IMG/VR virus record: IMGVR_UViG_3300050821_010438
Location: 1 to 36,474 of that record
Reading direction: 5' to 3' (one strand)
Length of the DNA stretch: 36,474 nucleotides
DNA from: a virus
Each line of letters opens with the position of its first letter. Position 1 is the stretch's first letter. Shown piece after piece: positions 23,486-29,896 of this stretch. The notes under the pieces were generated by a model. The model made no database searches and had not been told where the DNA came from. It worked only from the letters and a program-made list of their open reading frames with translations. A program made the translations under genes and the position numbers.

Positions 23486-23626
23486 TTATTTTTTTTGTAA
23501 CACTAAATCATTAGGATATTTGCTCATTATTCGTCGTAAGTTTCTGGGAGTAATATTTGGATTGTTTAAATTCTTCGATACCTTATATTTCCCAAATGGT
23601 CCATTCAGACTTCCCTTGATTATTCC
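23486..23626 (-). pseudogene. Open frame without a standard start codon
   Basis: Between TAA (23629-23627) and TAA (23488-23486) lies a frame of about 46 codons with protein-like content: KGSLNGPFGKYKVSKNLNNP, then NITPRNLRRIMSKYPNDLVL. There is no ATG, GTG or TTG near its beginning, although AAGGA lies just upstream of ATA-ATC. It may use a rare start (ATA or ATC), be a decayed gene, or be chance. No relative recognised. Confidence 0.3.
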
Positions 23627-23695
23627 TTATCAAATATTTAATTAATATGCTAAGAATGATAGCATCTAACAATCAGTAATCAAGGATTGATTATA

Positions 23696-23890
23696 ATGTG
23701 CTGTGATGATTATATAATGTATCATGGGGTTGAGTGCCACCATGAGTGGAAGAAGACTTTAGATAAATCTGGAATGTACTTCATCGATATGTGTCATAAA
23801 TGTTATTGTCAAAGACCATTTGATATGAGGGAAGGAATTAATTATAATCTATCTGATAAACCCGCCAGGCCTCTGCAATGGCAATCGTAA
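23696..23890 (+). CDS. Small Cys/His-rich protein, possible zinc ribbon
   Basis: 64 residues from ATG 23696, with AAGGA nine bases upstream; a TTG at 23687 is less likely. CCDDY near the start, then VECHHEW and DMCHKCYCQRPF, give a C/H pattern able to hold zinc. It is an isolated rightward gene among leftward ones. No family named. Confidence 0.5.
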   Translation: MCCDDYIMYHGVECHHEWKKTLDKSGMYFIDMCHKCYCQRPFDMREGINYNLSDKPARPLQWQS

Positions 23891-23892
23891 GC

Positions 23893-24072
23893 TCAAATTG
23901 TGCGGGTTTCTGAATATTCTGTATCTATATCATTTTCACCACAGAAATAACCGTATGAAACCATGTCTTCATTAAGATATATCAATCGCTCATGCTCTAA
24001 ATCAGTCATGCGTCTTCCACATTCATTTTGGCAATCTGATGATGCACAGAAGGTTTTATCTAGGTATGCCAT
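23893..24072 (-). CDS. Small Cys-containing conserved-type phage protein
   Basis: 59 residues from ATG 24072 (AAAGGGAC upstream): MAYLDKTFCASSDCQNECGR, then RMTDLEHERLIYLNEDMVSY and GYFCGEN. Four cysteines suggest a zinc knuckle; the opening resembles small proteins in many phage genomes. A 19-codon frame (24073..24132) runs into its start as TGAATG and may couple translation. Confidence 0.6.
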   Translation of the reverse strand: MAYLDKTFCASSDCQNECGRRMTDLEHERLIYLNEDMVSYGYFCGENDIDTEYSETRTI

Positions 24073-24132
24073 TCAAGTCCCTTTAAAGTTAACTGTTTCT
24101 CCCAAACCTTTTATTTCATTTAAATCAATCAT

Positions 24133-24273
24133 TTATATACGCTTAGGATTATAAATCCTTTCAAGATATTCACATAATTTCGGGTGTTTGGATAATATTA
24201 TAGAGCCATCTGGTTCTTTGTGAGAATCTAACCATTCCTTCAACTCTTCAAACTCATCATCAAGGTATCTCAT
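24133..24273 (-). CDS. Small hypothetical protein
   Basis: 46 residues from ATG 24273: MRYLDDEFEELKEWLDSHKE, then PDGSIILSKHPKLCEYLERI. Charged, helical, no motif. The AAAAGGATTTT preceding the ATG provides the ribosome site. It belongs to the string of short leftward genes between small and large terminase. Confidence 0.5.
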   Translation of the reverse strand: MRYLDDEFEELKEWLDSHKEPDGSIILSKHPKLCEYLERIYNPKRI

Positions 24274-24299
24274 AAAATCCTTTTTTCAACCTTTAAATA

Positions 24300-24698
24300 T
24301 TACTTGTTATTTGGAGTATCCTTATCATTAACTAATTTATCAGCATAACACCTATATTCGTTTGATTTATATGTTGCCTTACCATCTTTAACTCTATTAT
24401 TCCATTCTTCTTCTGTAATTTCTCTAACAGCGCCATATTCTCTTATGAATATACCACTACCACAGGAATCTTGGGTGGCATCAACACCATGGAACCAGTT
24501 TACCTGGGACGCCATCCAAGACCCTCGGCATTGCTTACACACTCTTAGTGTATAAATTCTCTTAGTTTGATCGTTTAATTCTGATTTCATTAACTCTTGT
24601 TTAAATGGAATACCCAATTCATCCATATCATAGAAACAAGCCATGCTAATAGTACGCCTATCCTCATCTACTTCATGGCATCGTTGACATTCTTCCAT
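24300..24698 (-). CDS. Hypothetical protein with paired Cys motifs
   Basis: 132 residues. MEECQRCHEVD at the N-terminus and LRVCKQCRGSW in the middle give two C-x2-C pairs, as in a split treble-clef or zinc ribbon. The C-terminal part (REYGAVREITEEEWNNRVKD) is charged. Overlaps the upstream membrane-protein gene by 31 bases. Function unknown. Confidence 0.65.
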   Translation of the reverse strand: MEECQRCHEVDEDRRTISMACFYDMDELGIPFKQELMKSELNDQTKRIYTLRVCKQCRGSWMASQVNWFHGVDATQDSCGSGIFIREYGAVREITEEEWNNRVKDGKATYKSNEYRCYADKLVNDKDTPNNK

Positions 24699-24838
24699 TT
24701 TTTTATCTCCAGTAATTCTTTTTCTAAATAGTCTAATTTACACATAATTCTTTTAATCAATAGACCATTAGTCAACATTGATATTGAAATAACCAACAAT
24801 GTAATTGTTATTAACATTTTCCATGTATCAATTTTCAT
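24668..24838 (-). CDS. Small membrane protein
   Basis: 56 residues from ATG 24838 (a longer frame to 24922 has no convincing start signals). MLITITLLVISISMLTNGLL is a clear single membrane span, followed by a charged cytoplasmic or periplasmic coil (CKLDYLEKELLEIKKW). Its form is the reverse of the HEVRIRL proteins (span first, coil second). Possible spanin- or holin-like role cannot be shown. Confidence 0.5.
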   Translation of the reverse strand: MKIDTWKMLITITLLVISISMLTNGLLIKRIMCKLDYLEKELLEIKKWKNVNDAMK

Positions 24839-24949
24839 TTTAAAAACCTTATAACTTAAATTTGTATCTATACAATCGACATGTTGTATCGATGTGTCGA
24901 AAATTAATAGTTTTATCGACATTATTGTTCATATAAAGTTGTTGTTGGT

Positions 24950-25064
24950 GGGACGGCAGGTCTTTCACCTGCACCAACCTCGTTAGCTTACTTTGTTCAT
25001 TCAGCCCCGTATATAGCAAAATGAGGCGCCCTTCGATCACGAGCGTCTTTTCGAGCTCCGTCCC
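24950..25064 (-). ncRNA. Candidate structured RNA closed by a 7-bp stem, 3' ACCA
   Basis: On the minus strand GGGACGG (25064-25058) and CCGTCCC (24956-24950) pair perfectly around a GC-richer 101-base interior. Inside are CAGGT-GAAAG-ACCTG abutting the closing stem, GCCTC pairing with GGGGC, and CTCGT pairing with ACGAG. One pair is G-U on the minus strand but A-C on the plus, favouring the minus. CCGTCCC is followed by ACCA, like a tRNA end, yet the length and T-loop do not fit a tRNA. GTTGGT/ACCAAC offers an alternative fold. No protein is convincing here. Confidence 0.4.
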
Positions 25065-25070
25065 ATAATT

Positions 25071-25250
25071 TTAGCACTCCGACCTCATGTAGGTATCGGT
25101 TATATCCTTTAATTCTTCTGATTGTTGATTATAAATTTCACTCATTAATAACTTAGACTCTTCAAGCTCATATGTATCTAAATTATAGTCAATTGACAAT
25201 GCAAATAATTGTAATAAACGCATGATTTGTTTTTCACTGATTTTCATCAT
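25071..25250 (-). CDS. Small hypothetical protein, possible paralogue of next two
   Basis: 59 residues from the ATGATG at 25250/25247: MKISEKQIMRLLQLFALSID, then YNLDTYELEESKLLMSEIYN. Its length and opening helix resemble the two upstream genes (25234..25431 and 25431..25628), but it lacks their MIDNYCEH and cysteines. Overlaps the upstream gene by 17 bases. Unknown function. Confidence 0.5.
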   Translation of the reverse strand: MMKISEKQIMRLLQLFALSIDYNLDTYELEESKLLMSEIYNQQSEELKDITDTYMRSEC

Positions 25251-25431
25251 ATCCTTTATTACATTTATTGCATCTTAGAATATTGATATTAGGACTTAAG
25301 TAAAATTCCCACTCATGTTCGCAATAGTTATCAATCATGGATTGTATTTTTTCCCATAATGGATTTGAGTAGTCTATTTCACTAAGAGCGGTCTGTAACA
25401 ATTCTAGCTCTTCTTTCGAAAAATCATTCAT
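25234..25431 (-). CDS. Small zinc-ribbon-like protein, tandem paralogue
   Basis: 65 residues from ATG 25431, sharing one base with the upstream stop (TAATG). MNDFSKEELELLQTALSEID, IQSMIDNYCEHEW, then LRCNKCNKGYD. Shares the MN-x-F opening and the QxMIDNYCEH motif with 25431..25628, so the pair arose by duplication. The C-x2-C and CEH residues could bind zinc. Confidence 0.6.
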   Translation of the reverse strand: MNDFSKEELELLQTALSEIDYSNPLWEKIQSMIDNYCEHEWEFYLSPNINILRCNKCNKGYDENQ

Positions 25432-25628
25432 TACCATCTGACCCCACAATCTCGACATTCAGTGCAATTATATCCTTCACCAGAATTATTGTGTTCACAA
25501 TAATTATCAATCATGAGTTGGATTTTGTCTCTAAGCTCGTACGTGCTATCAGGCTCATTGAAATCTTCTATTGCAATGTTAAAAAATTGACAGATTCTTT
25601 TAAGTTCATCTAACGTGAATTCATTCAT
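25431..25628 (-). CDS. Small zinc-ribbon-like protein, tandem paralogue
   Basis: 65 residues: MNEFTLDELKRICQFFNIAI, IQLMIDNYCEHN, then CTECRDCGVRW. Paralogue of the downstream gene (common IQxMIDNYCEH). The CEH plus CxxC(xx)C set fits a zinc site. Starts inside the stop region of the gene before (four-base overlap). Function unknown. Confidence 0.6.
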   Translation of the reverse strand: MNEFTLDELKRICQFFNIAIEDFNEPDSTYELRDKIQLMIDNYCEHNNSGEGYNCTECRDCGVRW

Positions 25629-25819
25629 TTCAATTTACTTACTGTAAGTTTAAATTCATATATACCAGGTTTGTTTATTCTATCTTTGCATTCATTAATC
25701 AAAGAATGAACTACTGGAATAAAATCATGTGAACCCATGTATTCTTGTTGTGCAAAATAATCATCTCCAAGAGCTAATCCTGTAGAAACTGAAATTATTT
25801 TTTCTTCTAAATCATTCAT
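25625..25819 (-). CDS. Small hypothetical protein
   Basis: 64 residues: MNDLEEKIISVSTGLALGDD, YFAQQEYMGSHDFIPVVHSL. Acidic, mixed helix. Overlaps both neighbours by about four bases, as is usual in this compact operon. No motif recognised. Confidence 0.5.
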   Translation of the reverse strand: MNDLEEKIISVSTGLALGDDYFAQQEYMGSHDFIPVVHSLINECKDRINKPGIYEFKLTVSKLK

Positions 25820-26505
25820 TTATAAAACTCACCACATTTTTTACATTTTGCATAAAGTTCATATTTAGCATTAAGTACTAATCGATTATTAGATATTGAC
25901 CGCATTATTCCGCCTATATTTGCATAAAACTTTTTATCACTTTCATGATCGCATTCCAACTTGCATTGACAAGATGACCATGATTTATTGCATCTTGGAC
26001 ATTCAAATCTTGGTGCACACTCCTTGCATTCATTATTATATTTCTCTATTTCATCTTTAAACTTTTCTCTTGGAGTTTTATCTTTTAATGATTTCCAATA
26101 TTCTATTTGTTCTTCGATAAGTGATTCACGAGAAGGATAGATAGAATTAATAAATAGACGGGCATTTGGATTTTCTAATTCAATAATATCTTTTCCATTA
26201 ATATCCTTAAATATTCCTTTTATTATCCCGTTGCAGATATCGCCGTTATCACAACAATAATAAACGAATTGACCAACTTTATACTTAGGTTTTAGTTCGG
26301 CGGTTAATTCTTGTAGTTTAGATATGAGTTCGTCTATATTTGACCATGCATCAATATCCTCATGATTTAAAGACAAGGTGTACTCTGTATGATTTTCAAG
26401 GGGCTCAATAGAAAATGAAATCTGTTTAAGTGTCATTAAGTAATATTGTCTTGCCAATTCATGCGCAAGTTTTAATTTATCGTAGTCAATCACTTTATAC
26501 ACCAA
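25816..26505 (-). CDS. Hypothetical protein with cysteine-rich C-terminal region
   Basis: 229 residues. The N-terminal 90 are helical (LELARQYYLMTLKQ-type). A middle SH3-like stretch (PKYKVGQFVYYCCDNGDICN) is followed by a C-terminal Cys-rich part: CKECAPRFECPRCNKSWSSC, CKLECDH and CKKCGEFY, enough for two or more zinc sites. No ATG starts the frame: TTG 26505 or GTG 26502 would be used, overlapping the upstream gene, so coupled translation is likely. The role may be nucleic-acid binding; not established. Confidence 0.6.
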   Translation of the reverse strand: MVYKVIDYDKLKLAHELARQYYLMTLKQISFSIEPLENHTEYTLSLNHEDIDAWSNIDELISKLQELTAELKPKYKVGQFVYYCCDNGDICNGIIKGIFKDINGKDIIELENPNARLFINSIYPSRESLIEEQIEYWKSLKDKTPREKFKDEIEKYNNECKECAPRFECPRCNKSWSSCQCKLECDHESDKKFYANIGGIMRSISNNRLVLNAKYELYAKCKKCGEFYK

Positions 26506-26627
26506 TGATTATAACAATCATGGCACATGTATGGATTCTTATCAGGATTACCAATGTTTAATTCTAGACATTTAGTACAGGGTTTAGGGGAGAAGAATCG
26601 AATTATCTTTTTTATATATTTAAACAT
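26490..26627 (-). CDS. Small zinc-ribbon-like protein
   Basis: 45 residues from ATG 26627: MFKYIKKIIRFFSPKPCTKC, then MCHDCYNHWC. Two C-x2-C pairs spaced about 25 residues apart form a minimal zinc ribbon. It follows the small terminase gene by nine bases and overlaps the next gene. Missed by length cut-offs but well-formed. Confidence 0.5.
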   Translation of the reverse strand: MFKYIKKIIRFFSPKPCTKCLELNIGNPDKNPYMCHDCYNHWCIK

Positions 26628-26635
26628 ATTAAATA

Positions 26636-27085
26636 TCAATATTCTTTCTTATTTCTTTCATCAAGGTCTTGATAACGTTTCTTGCAATCATCTGATATAT
26701 CAGTGTTTACGGTTTCTAATTGTTTTGTGTCACCATATTCTTTTGGCTTAAGTTTAGCAGCATGCCATTTAAAATGGTCTAACTTAAGCTTTAATAAAGG
26801 AGAATCAACTTTATTTTGACCTGTTTCAGGGTTAAAATAAACATGAGGTTCATTCATTAATTCATGCATATATTCAACAACAACATCGGCTTGATCTTGT
26901 TTTGCCTTAAGATATCTATCTCGAAAATATGGATGTCGCAACCTCCACTTAAATATATTTGACCTGTCAGGCCAATGAGGATTTAAGTTCACGAGATGTA
27001 AAAGTCCGAGTTCAGATGCAGAAACAACATCGCATATTTCATCTGCAAGTTCATCTGTATATTTTGTTGGCCTTCCTCGTTCCAT
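26636..27085 (-). CDS. terS: Terminase small subunit (Sf6/P22-type)
   Basis: 149 residues. The N-terminal GRPTKYTDELADEICDVVSA is a helix-turn-helix opening common to small terminases of the Sf6/HK620 kind. The WPDRSNIFKWRLRHPYFRDRY segment (shortened) and C-terminal KLDHFKWHAAKLKPKEYGD are further family signatures. The protein binds the pac site and hands DNA to TerL. In many phages pac lies within this gene. It is separated from terL by several small genes, an unusual distance. Confidence 0.85.
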   Translation of the reverse strand: MERGRPTKYTDELADEICDVVSASELGLLHLVNLNPHWPDRSNIFKWRLRHPYFRDRYLKAKQDQADVVVEYMHELMNEPHVYFNPETGQNKVDSPLLKLKLDHFKWHAAKLKPKEYGDTKQLETVNTDISDDCKKRYQDLDERNKKEY

Positions 27086-27114
27086 AATTTATAACCATTT
27101 TATGCTATATATCA

Positions 27115-27357
27115 TTATACATTGTTATAAGTCTCATCAAACACTTTAACAGCCTCAACTCTGCTAATATTTGATGTGCTCATAATATCACTAATAGCAT
27201 TATTATAAGATTTACTCCGTCTGTCAATCTTCTCAAGTGGAGGAAACTTCTTTTTTACAGGATGAATATCTCCCTGACACAAATTACACTCAGTCATAAT
27301 CATACCATTACCCATATACATTCCACTTCCACCGCATCGAATACATTTATCAGCCAT
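27115..27357 (-). CDS. Small zinc-finger protein, first gene of the leftward operon
   Basis: 80 residues. ADKCIRCGGSGMYMGNGMIM followed by TECNLCQGD is a DnaJ-type CxxCxGxG zinc motif pair. The C-terminal part (NNAISDIMSTSNISRVEAVKVF) looks like a small helical domain with HTH-like character. Divergent from the rightward genes starting at 27495; the ribosome site is GGGATA. Possibly a regulator of the packaging operon; inferred only. Confidence 0.65.
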   Translation of the reverse strand: MADKCIRCGGSGMYMGNGMIMTECNLCQGDIHPVKKKFPPLEKIDRRSKSYNNAISDIMSTSNISRVEAVKVFDETYNNV

Positions 27358-27424
27358 AAATATCCCTATAAATCATCAATGATAAAATAATATCACAAAT
27401 ATTTAAAATATACAGAAATAAGTG

Positions 27425-27453
27425 TTGACTATATAACTTAATATGTATATAAT
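27425..27453 (+). promoter_or_regulatory. Near-consensus sigma70 promoter
   Basis: TTGACT (27425-27430) and TATAAT (27448-27453) are 17 bases apart, 42 bases before the first rightward gene. ACTTACATA (27455-27463), directly downstream, is the complement of TATGTAAGT found in the other divergent region at 30643-30651, so a common regulator may bind here. Bases 27358-27494 contain no gene. Confidence 0.7.
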
Positions 27454-27494
27454 TACTTACATACAAAGCAACATTAACTAAGTGGGGAAAGAAA

Positions 27495-27647
27495 ATGACA
27501 AGAGCACAAGAAATGAAACAAGCTGCAAAAGAAACCAAAGCTCGTCGTAAACAAAGAGAAATCGAATATGTTGAGTATATGAAGGAAAAGGCAGCACAAG
27601 GAAGTGAATATGCAAAGATGTGGTTAGAAAGAGAAACGGCGGCCTAA
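27495..27647 (+). CDS. Small charged protein
   Basis: 50 residues from ATG 27495, preceded by GTGGGGAAAG. MTRAQEMKQAAKETKARRKQ and a helix with EYMKEKAAQGSEYAKMWLER. Entirely helical, basic then mixed. First gene after the strong rightward promoter, so likely an early protein. Not otherwise recognised. Confidence 0.6.
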   Translation: MTRAQEMKQAAKETKARRKQREIEYVEYMKEKAAQGSEYAKMWLERETAA

Positions 27648-27672
27648 TGGTCGCTATAAAGTGGAGAACAAA

Positions 27673-27882
27673 ATGAAAACATTAGCACAAAAAGTAATGG
27701 CAATAGCAAACGAAAAAGGATTAACAATGATTGAACAAATACTAACAAGCCACATGGATAATGAGACTGCATTAAAATTTTTAAACTTTAATCGTTGGCA
27801 TTATAAGAAATTTTTTGACGGATCTAAGTTCAAAATAAGAGTGATGAATGGGCGCGTAGATACATTAGAGGTTTACGAATAA
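27673..27882 (+). CDS. Small early hypothetical protein
   Basis: 69 residues from ATG 27673, with GTGGAG six bases before it; a GTG at 27661 is part of that ribosome site rather than the start. MKTLAQKVMAIANEKGLTMI, then FKIRVMNGRVDTLEVYE. Mixed alpha/beta, no motif. Second gene of the rightward early operon. Confidence 0.6.
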   Translation: MKTLAQKVMAIANEKGLTMIEQILTSHMDNETALKFLNFNRWHYKKFFDGSKFKIRVMNGRVDTLEVYE

Positions 27883-27900
27883 TGACAACACACATAATCA

Positions 27901-28179
27901 ATGGATAAAAAAATGACATCATACATAGTAGATACAGAAAGATTCGAGGTAGCTAGAATATACAGACTACTTAACCGAGCGCGTTATGACATGAGTGACT
28001 TTTTCTCATGGTTTCCAAATGACAGATACAGGCTATTTGAAGATCAACATGACGCGTACGAATACTGGGAATCAGTCATGAATGAAAGACCAGAAAGATA
28101 TGAGGGCAGAGGGTTATCAGAAAACATGTTGTTTGATATGTTCGATGATTGGTTAAACGATGCAAAGACAATTGACTAA
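27901..28179 (+). CDS. Acidic early hypothetical protein
   Basis: 92 residues, rich in Asp, Glu, Tyr, Phe and Trp (DDWLNDAKTID, FFSWFPNDRYRLFEDQHDAY). An internal ATG at 27913 is also possible; neither has a clear ribosome site. Net negative charge and aromatic content recall small phage inhibitors that mimic DNA, but nothing specific supports that. Third gene of the rightward operon. Confidence 0.55.
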   Translation: MDKKMTSYIVDTERFEVARIYRLLNRARYDMSDFFSWFPNDRYRLFEDQHDAYEYWESVMNERPERYEGRGLSENMLFDMFDDWLNDAKTID

Positions 28180-28198
28180 AAAATAGAGTATAAAAATC

Positions 28199-28384
28199 AT
28201 GATAGAACAAAAATTATTTACTCAACAGCAATTAGACATTGAAATCTTAAAGAACAACGACAGTCATTTATTTAAAACTCTAGAACGAATAGAGTCACAA
28301 CAAAAATGGATATTAGGACTAATGGGAACGGGCTTCTTAGGCTTATTAAGCTTAATGGCACATGGCTTCAAGTGGATTATATAA
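28199..28384 (+). CDS. Small coiled-coil/membrane protein (XhlA-like)
   Basis: 61 residues: a charged N-terminal coil (QLDIEILKNNDSHLFKTLER) and a C-terminal membrane span (WILGLMGTGFLGLLSLMAHG). Same layout as the HEVRIRL proteins though lacking that exact motif, and encoded on the opposite strand. Ends the rightward early operon. Confidence 0.6.
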   Translation: MIEQKLFTQQQLDIEILKNNDSHLFKTLERIESQQKWILGLMGTGFLGLLSLMAHGFKWII

Positions 28385-28419
28385 ATTCATAATAACAATA
28401 AATTAACAAGGACGTTTCT

Positions 28420-28647
28420 TTATTTCTTCACATACAAACTACATGGTTTACCATTAGCATAATCAGGCATCCCAGAATCCCTCCAAACCTCTATATGAGC
28501 TCTTAGAGACTCGATCGAAAAATCCACTGTCATCATATTACTCTTATCATAATCGTCTAACAGACGCGTTGATATGAGGTTTGGTGATACTCCTAACTCT
28601 ATACCCAGATTGAATAGTATTTTTTTGCATTCCTTTTCCGTTAACAT
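28420..28647 (-). CDS. Small hypothetical protein downstream of the initiator gene
   Basis: 75 residues: MLTEKECKKILFNLGIELGV, then a beta/alpha part with SIESLRAHIEVWRDSGMPDY. Its ATG lies at the centre of a 12-bp palindrome TTAACATGTTAA (28641-28652), which may hinder or mark initiation. It follows the replication-initiator-like gene by eight bases. Function unknown. Confidence 0.55.
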   Translation of the reverse strand: MLTEKECKKILFNLGIELGVSPNLISTRLLDDYDKSNMMTVDFSIESLRAHIEVWRDSGMPDYANGKPCSLYVKK

Positions 28648-28655
28648 GTTAAGAC

Positions 28656-29717
28656 CTAAACGAGCCCAACTGAACGTCTAAGATTTTGCAATCCACTTGA
28701 GCGTTCTCCTGGAATCCTAGATATTTCTTTAATTATTTTCCTATAAGTTTTTCCATCGGTAGATTTTAATTGCTCATTTATTCTAATTTCATCGGCGCGT
28801 TTTTGAGACAAACGTTCTTGTTCAGCTAGCCTTCTCTCATTTTCGATTCGATCGTGCTCTTGTTTTTGCTTTAATTCATCTTGAGCATTAAAAATTTCAC
28901 CAAGAAATTGACCAGAACGAAGATAACCTGCTGGCAATTTAATAAATTGCTTATCCTTCCATTGAGTGTGTTTTTCTTTACGAATCTCTAAGTCCGTTAA
29001 AATTCTATTTAGCAAATCATCATCATTTCCAACGCAAGATTTAAAAGCTTTCCATGCGTCCCAAGGTTGATCATGACGAGGATATGCATCATAAAAACTC
29101 ATAAACCTATCATCTTTTTCATAATCTTTAACTTTTGAAACAGATTTTTTATTTTTCGTCGATTTTTCAAAATCGACAATAGATCTCTTTTTCTTCTGAA
29201 AGTGATCTTCTGTATATAATGAGATAGAACCCTCCGAAACGGACAAGTTGGCCGGTTCCGAACGGCCACTTTGGCCGGTTGGGGCAACTTTTGTACAGTG
29301 GGGTTGCTCTGGTTCTAACCCATCCGGACACATTGGCCGGATGGGGCAATCTACACTCAACATGAGTGATATTGAATCAATGATTTTATCCATATCAGGG
29401 GATACATGCTTGGTATTTTTTCCAAGAACTTTTTTAACTTTAGAATGGATCCACCCTATGGATTCGAGTTTATTTAAATATCTTCTAAGAGTCCTTTCAG
29501 GGATATTGATTTCATCAAACCAGTCTTTGTAAGTTTTATAAAAATAACCGTGATCACAGGAGGATTTATTTGACCAAAATACGCATTGGTTAAGAACACT
29601 TGCTAAAGAATGGCTTTTTGTGAGTTGTATATAAAGTTTTGGAATTGTTATTGTGCTTGATTGTCCAGAAAATAATGCAATAATTTCTTTGTTTAGGTTT
29701 TTTTTTATAAATGTCAT
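28656..29717 (-). CDS. Replication initiator-like protein (phage O-type)
   Basis: 353 residues. The N-terminal 110 residues form a winged-helix-like domain (TIPKLYIQLTKSHSLASVLN, TYKDWFDEINIPERTLRRYL, LNKLESIGWIH) typical of phage replisome organisers. A Cys/Pro-rich linker (residues about 125-160) is encoded by GC-rich iteron-like repeats. The central FYDAYPRHDQPWDAWKAFK segment is common in phage replication proteins. The C-terminus is a charged coil (residues about 280-320) that may contact the helicase. As in lambda O, the origin probably lies within the gene. No helicase or primase of the phage's own was found, so host DnaB is presumably recruited. Confidence 0.7.
   Translation of the reverse strand: MTFIKKNLNKEIIALFSGQSSTITIPKLYIQLTKSHSLASVLNQCVFWSNKSSCDHGYFYKTYKDWFDEINIPERTLRRYLNKLESIGWIHSKVKKVLGKNTKHVSPDMDKIIDSISLMLSVDCPIRPMCPDGLEPEQPHCTKVAPTGQSGRSEPANLSVSEGSISLYTEDHFQKKKRSIVDFEKSTKNKKSVSKVKDYEKDDRFMSFYDAYPRHDQPWDAWKAFKSCVGNDDDLLNRILTDLEIRKEKHTQWKDKQFIKLPAGYLRSGQFLGEIFNAQDELKQKQEHDRIENERRLAEQERLSQKRADEIRINEQLKSTDGKTYRKIIKEISRIPGERSSGLQNLRRSVGLV
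29248..29348. other. Candidate replication origin: iterons in the initiator gene
   Basis: TTGGCCGG occurs at 29248, 29271 and 29333. The last two extend to 16-base units, TTGGCCGGTTGGGGCA and TTGGCCGGATGGGGCA, differing at one base. CCCATCCGG (29319-29327) and CCGGATGGG (29337-29345) form a 9-bp inverted repeat, and TGGCCG/CGGCCA (29249-29254, 29263-29268) another. The block is strikingly GC-rich for this genome and sits in the linker of the putative initiator, as lambda ori does in gene O. Confidence 0.5.
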
Positions 29718-29757
29718 GATATAATCACTCTGTGTATGGATGCTTGTAGCCGTTATT

Positions 29758-29784
29758 TGCCAAACCTTGGCATCCGGTTTTTTT
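29758..29784 (+). terminator. Intrinsic-terminator-like hairpin, plus strand
   Basis: TGCCAA (29758-29763) and TTGGCA (29767-29772) form a 6-bp stem with a 3-base loop; CCG/CGG (29750-29752, 29775-29777) can extend it past an internal loop, and seven T follow (29778-29784). It faces rightward though no rightward gene lies just upstream, so it may stop antisense transcription through the initiator gene. The rest of 29718-29896 has no gene; CCTTAA/TTAAGG at 29877-29891 is another small inverted repeat. Confidence 0.45.
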
Positions 29785-29896
29785 AAAGAATGAATAGGTT
29801 ATCTTGGCGGATGTTAATATTCACTCTGAACTTAACTGGGGGGATACATGATGTACCCACCAGGTATTTAATTATGCCTTAAACATTAAGGTAAAT

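Noticed and set aside
24849-25040. Minus-strand frame of 63 codons over the closed-stem element
   Set aside because: It begins with GTG without ribosome site, its composition changes midway, and it coincides with the base-paired element; the shorter gene 24668..24838 is better supported.
24950-25064. tRNA gene
   Set aside because: The acceptor-like stem and ACCA are present, but there are 101 bases inside, no D-arm or anticodon arm of proper size, and the T-loop lacks TTC.
29248-29348. CRISPR-like repeats
   Set aside because: Repeats are three and short, with unequal spacing, and inside a coding frame; iterons explain them better. No other array-like pattern was seen.
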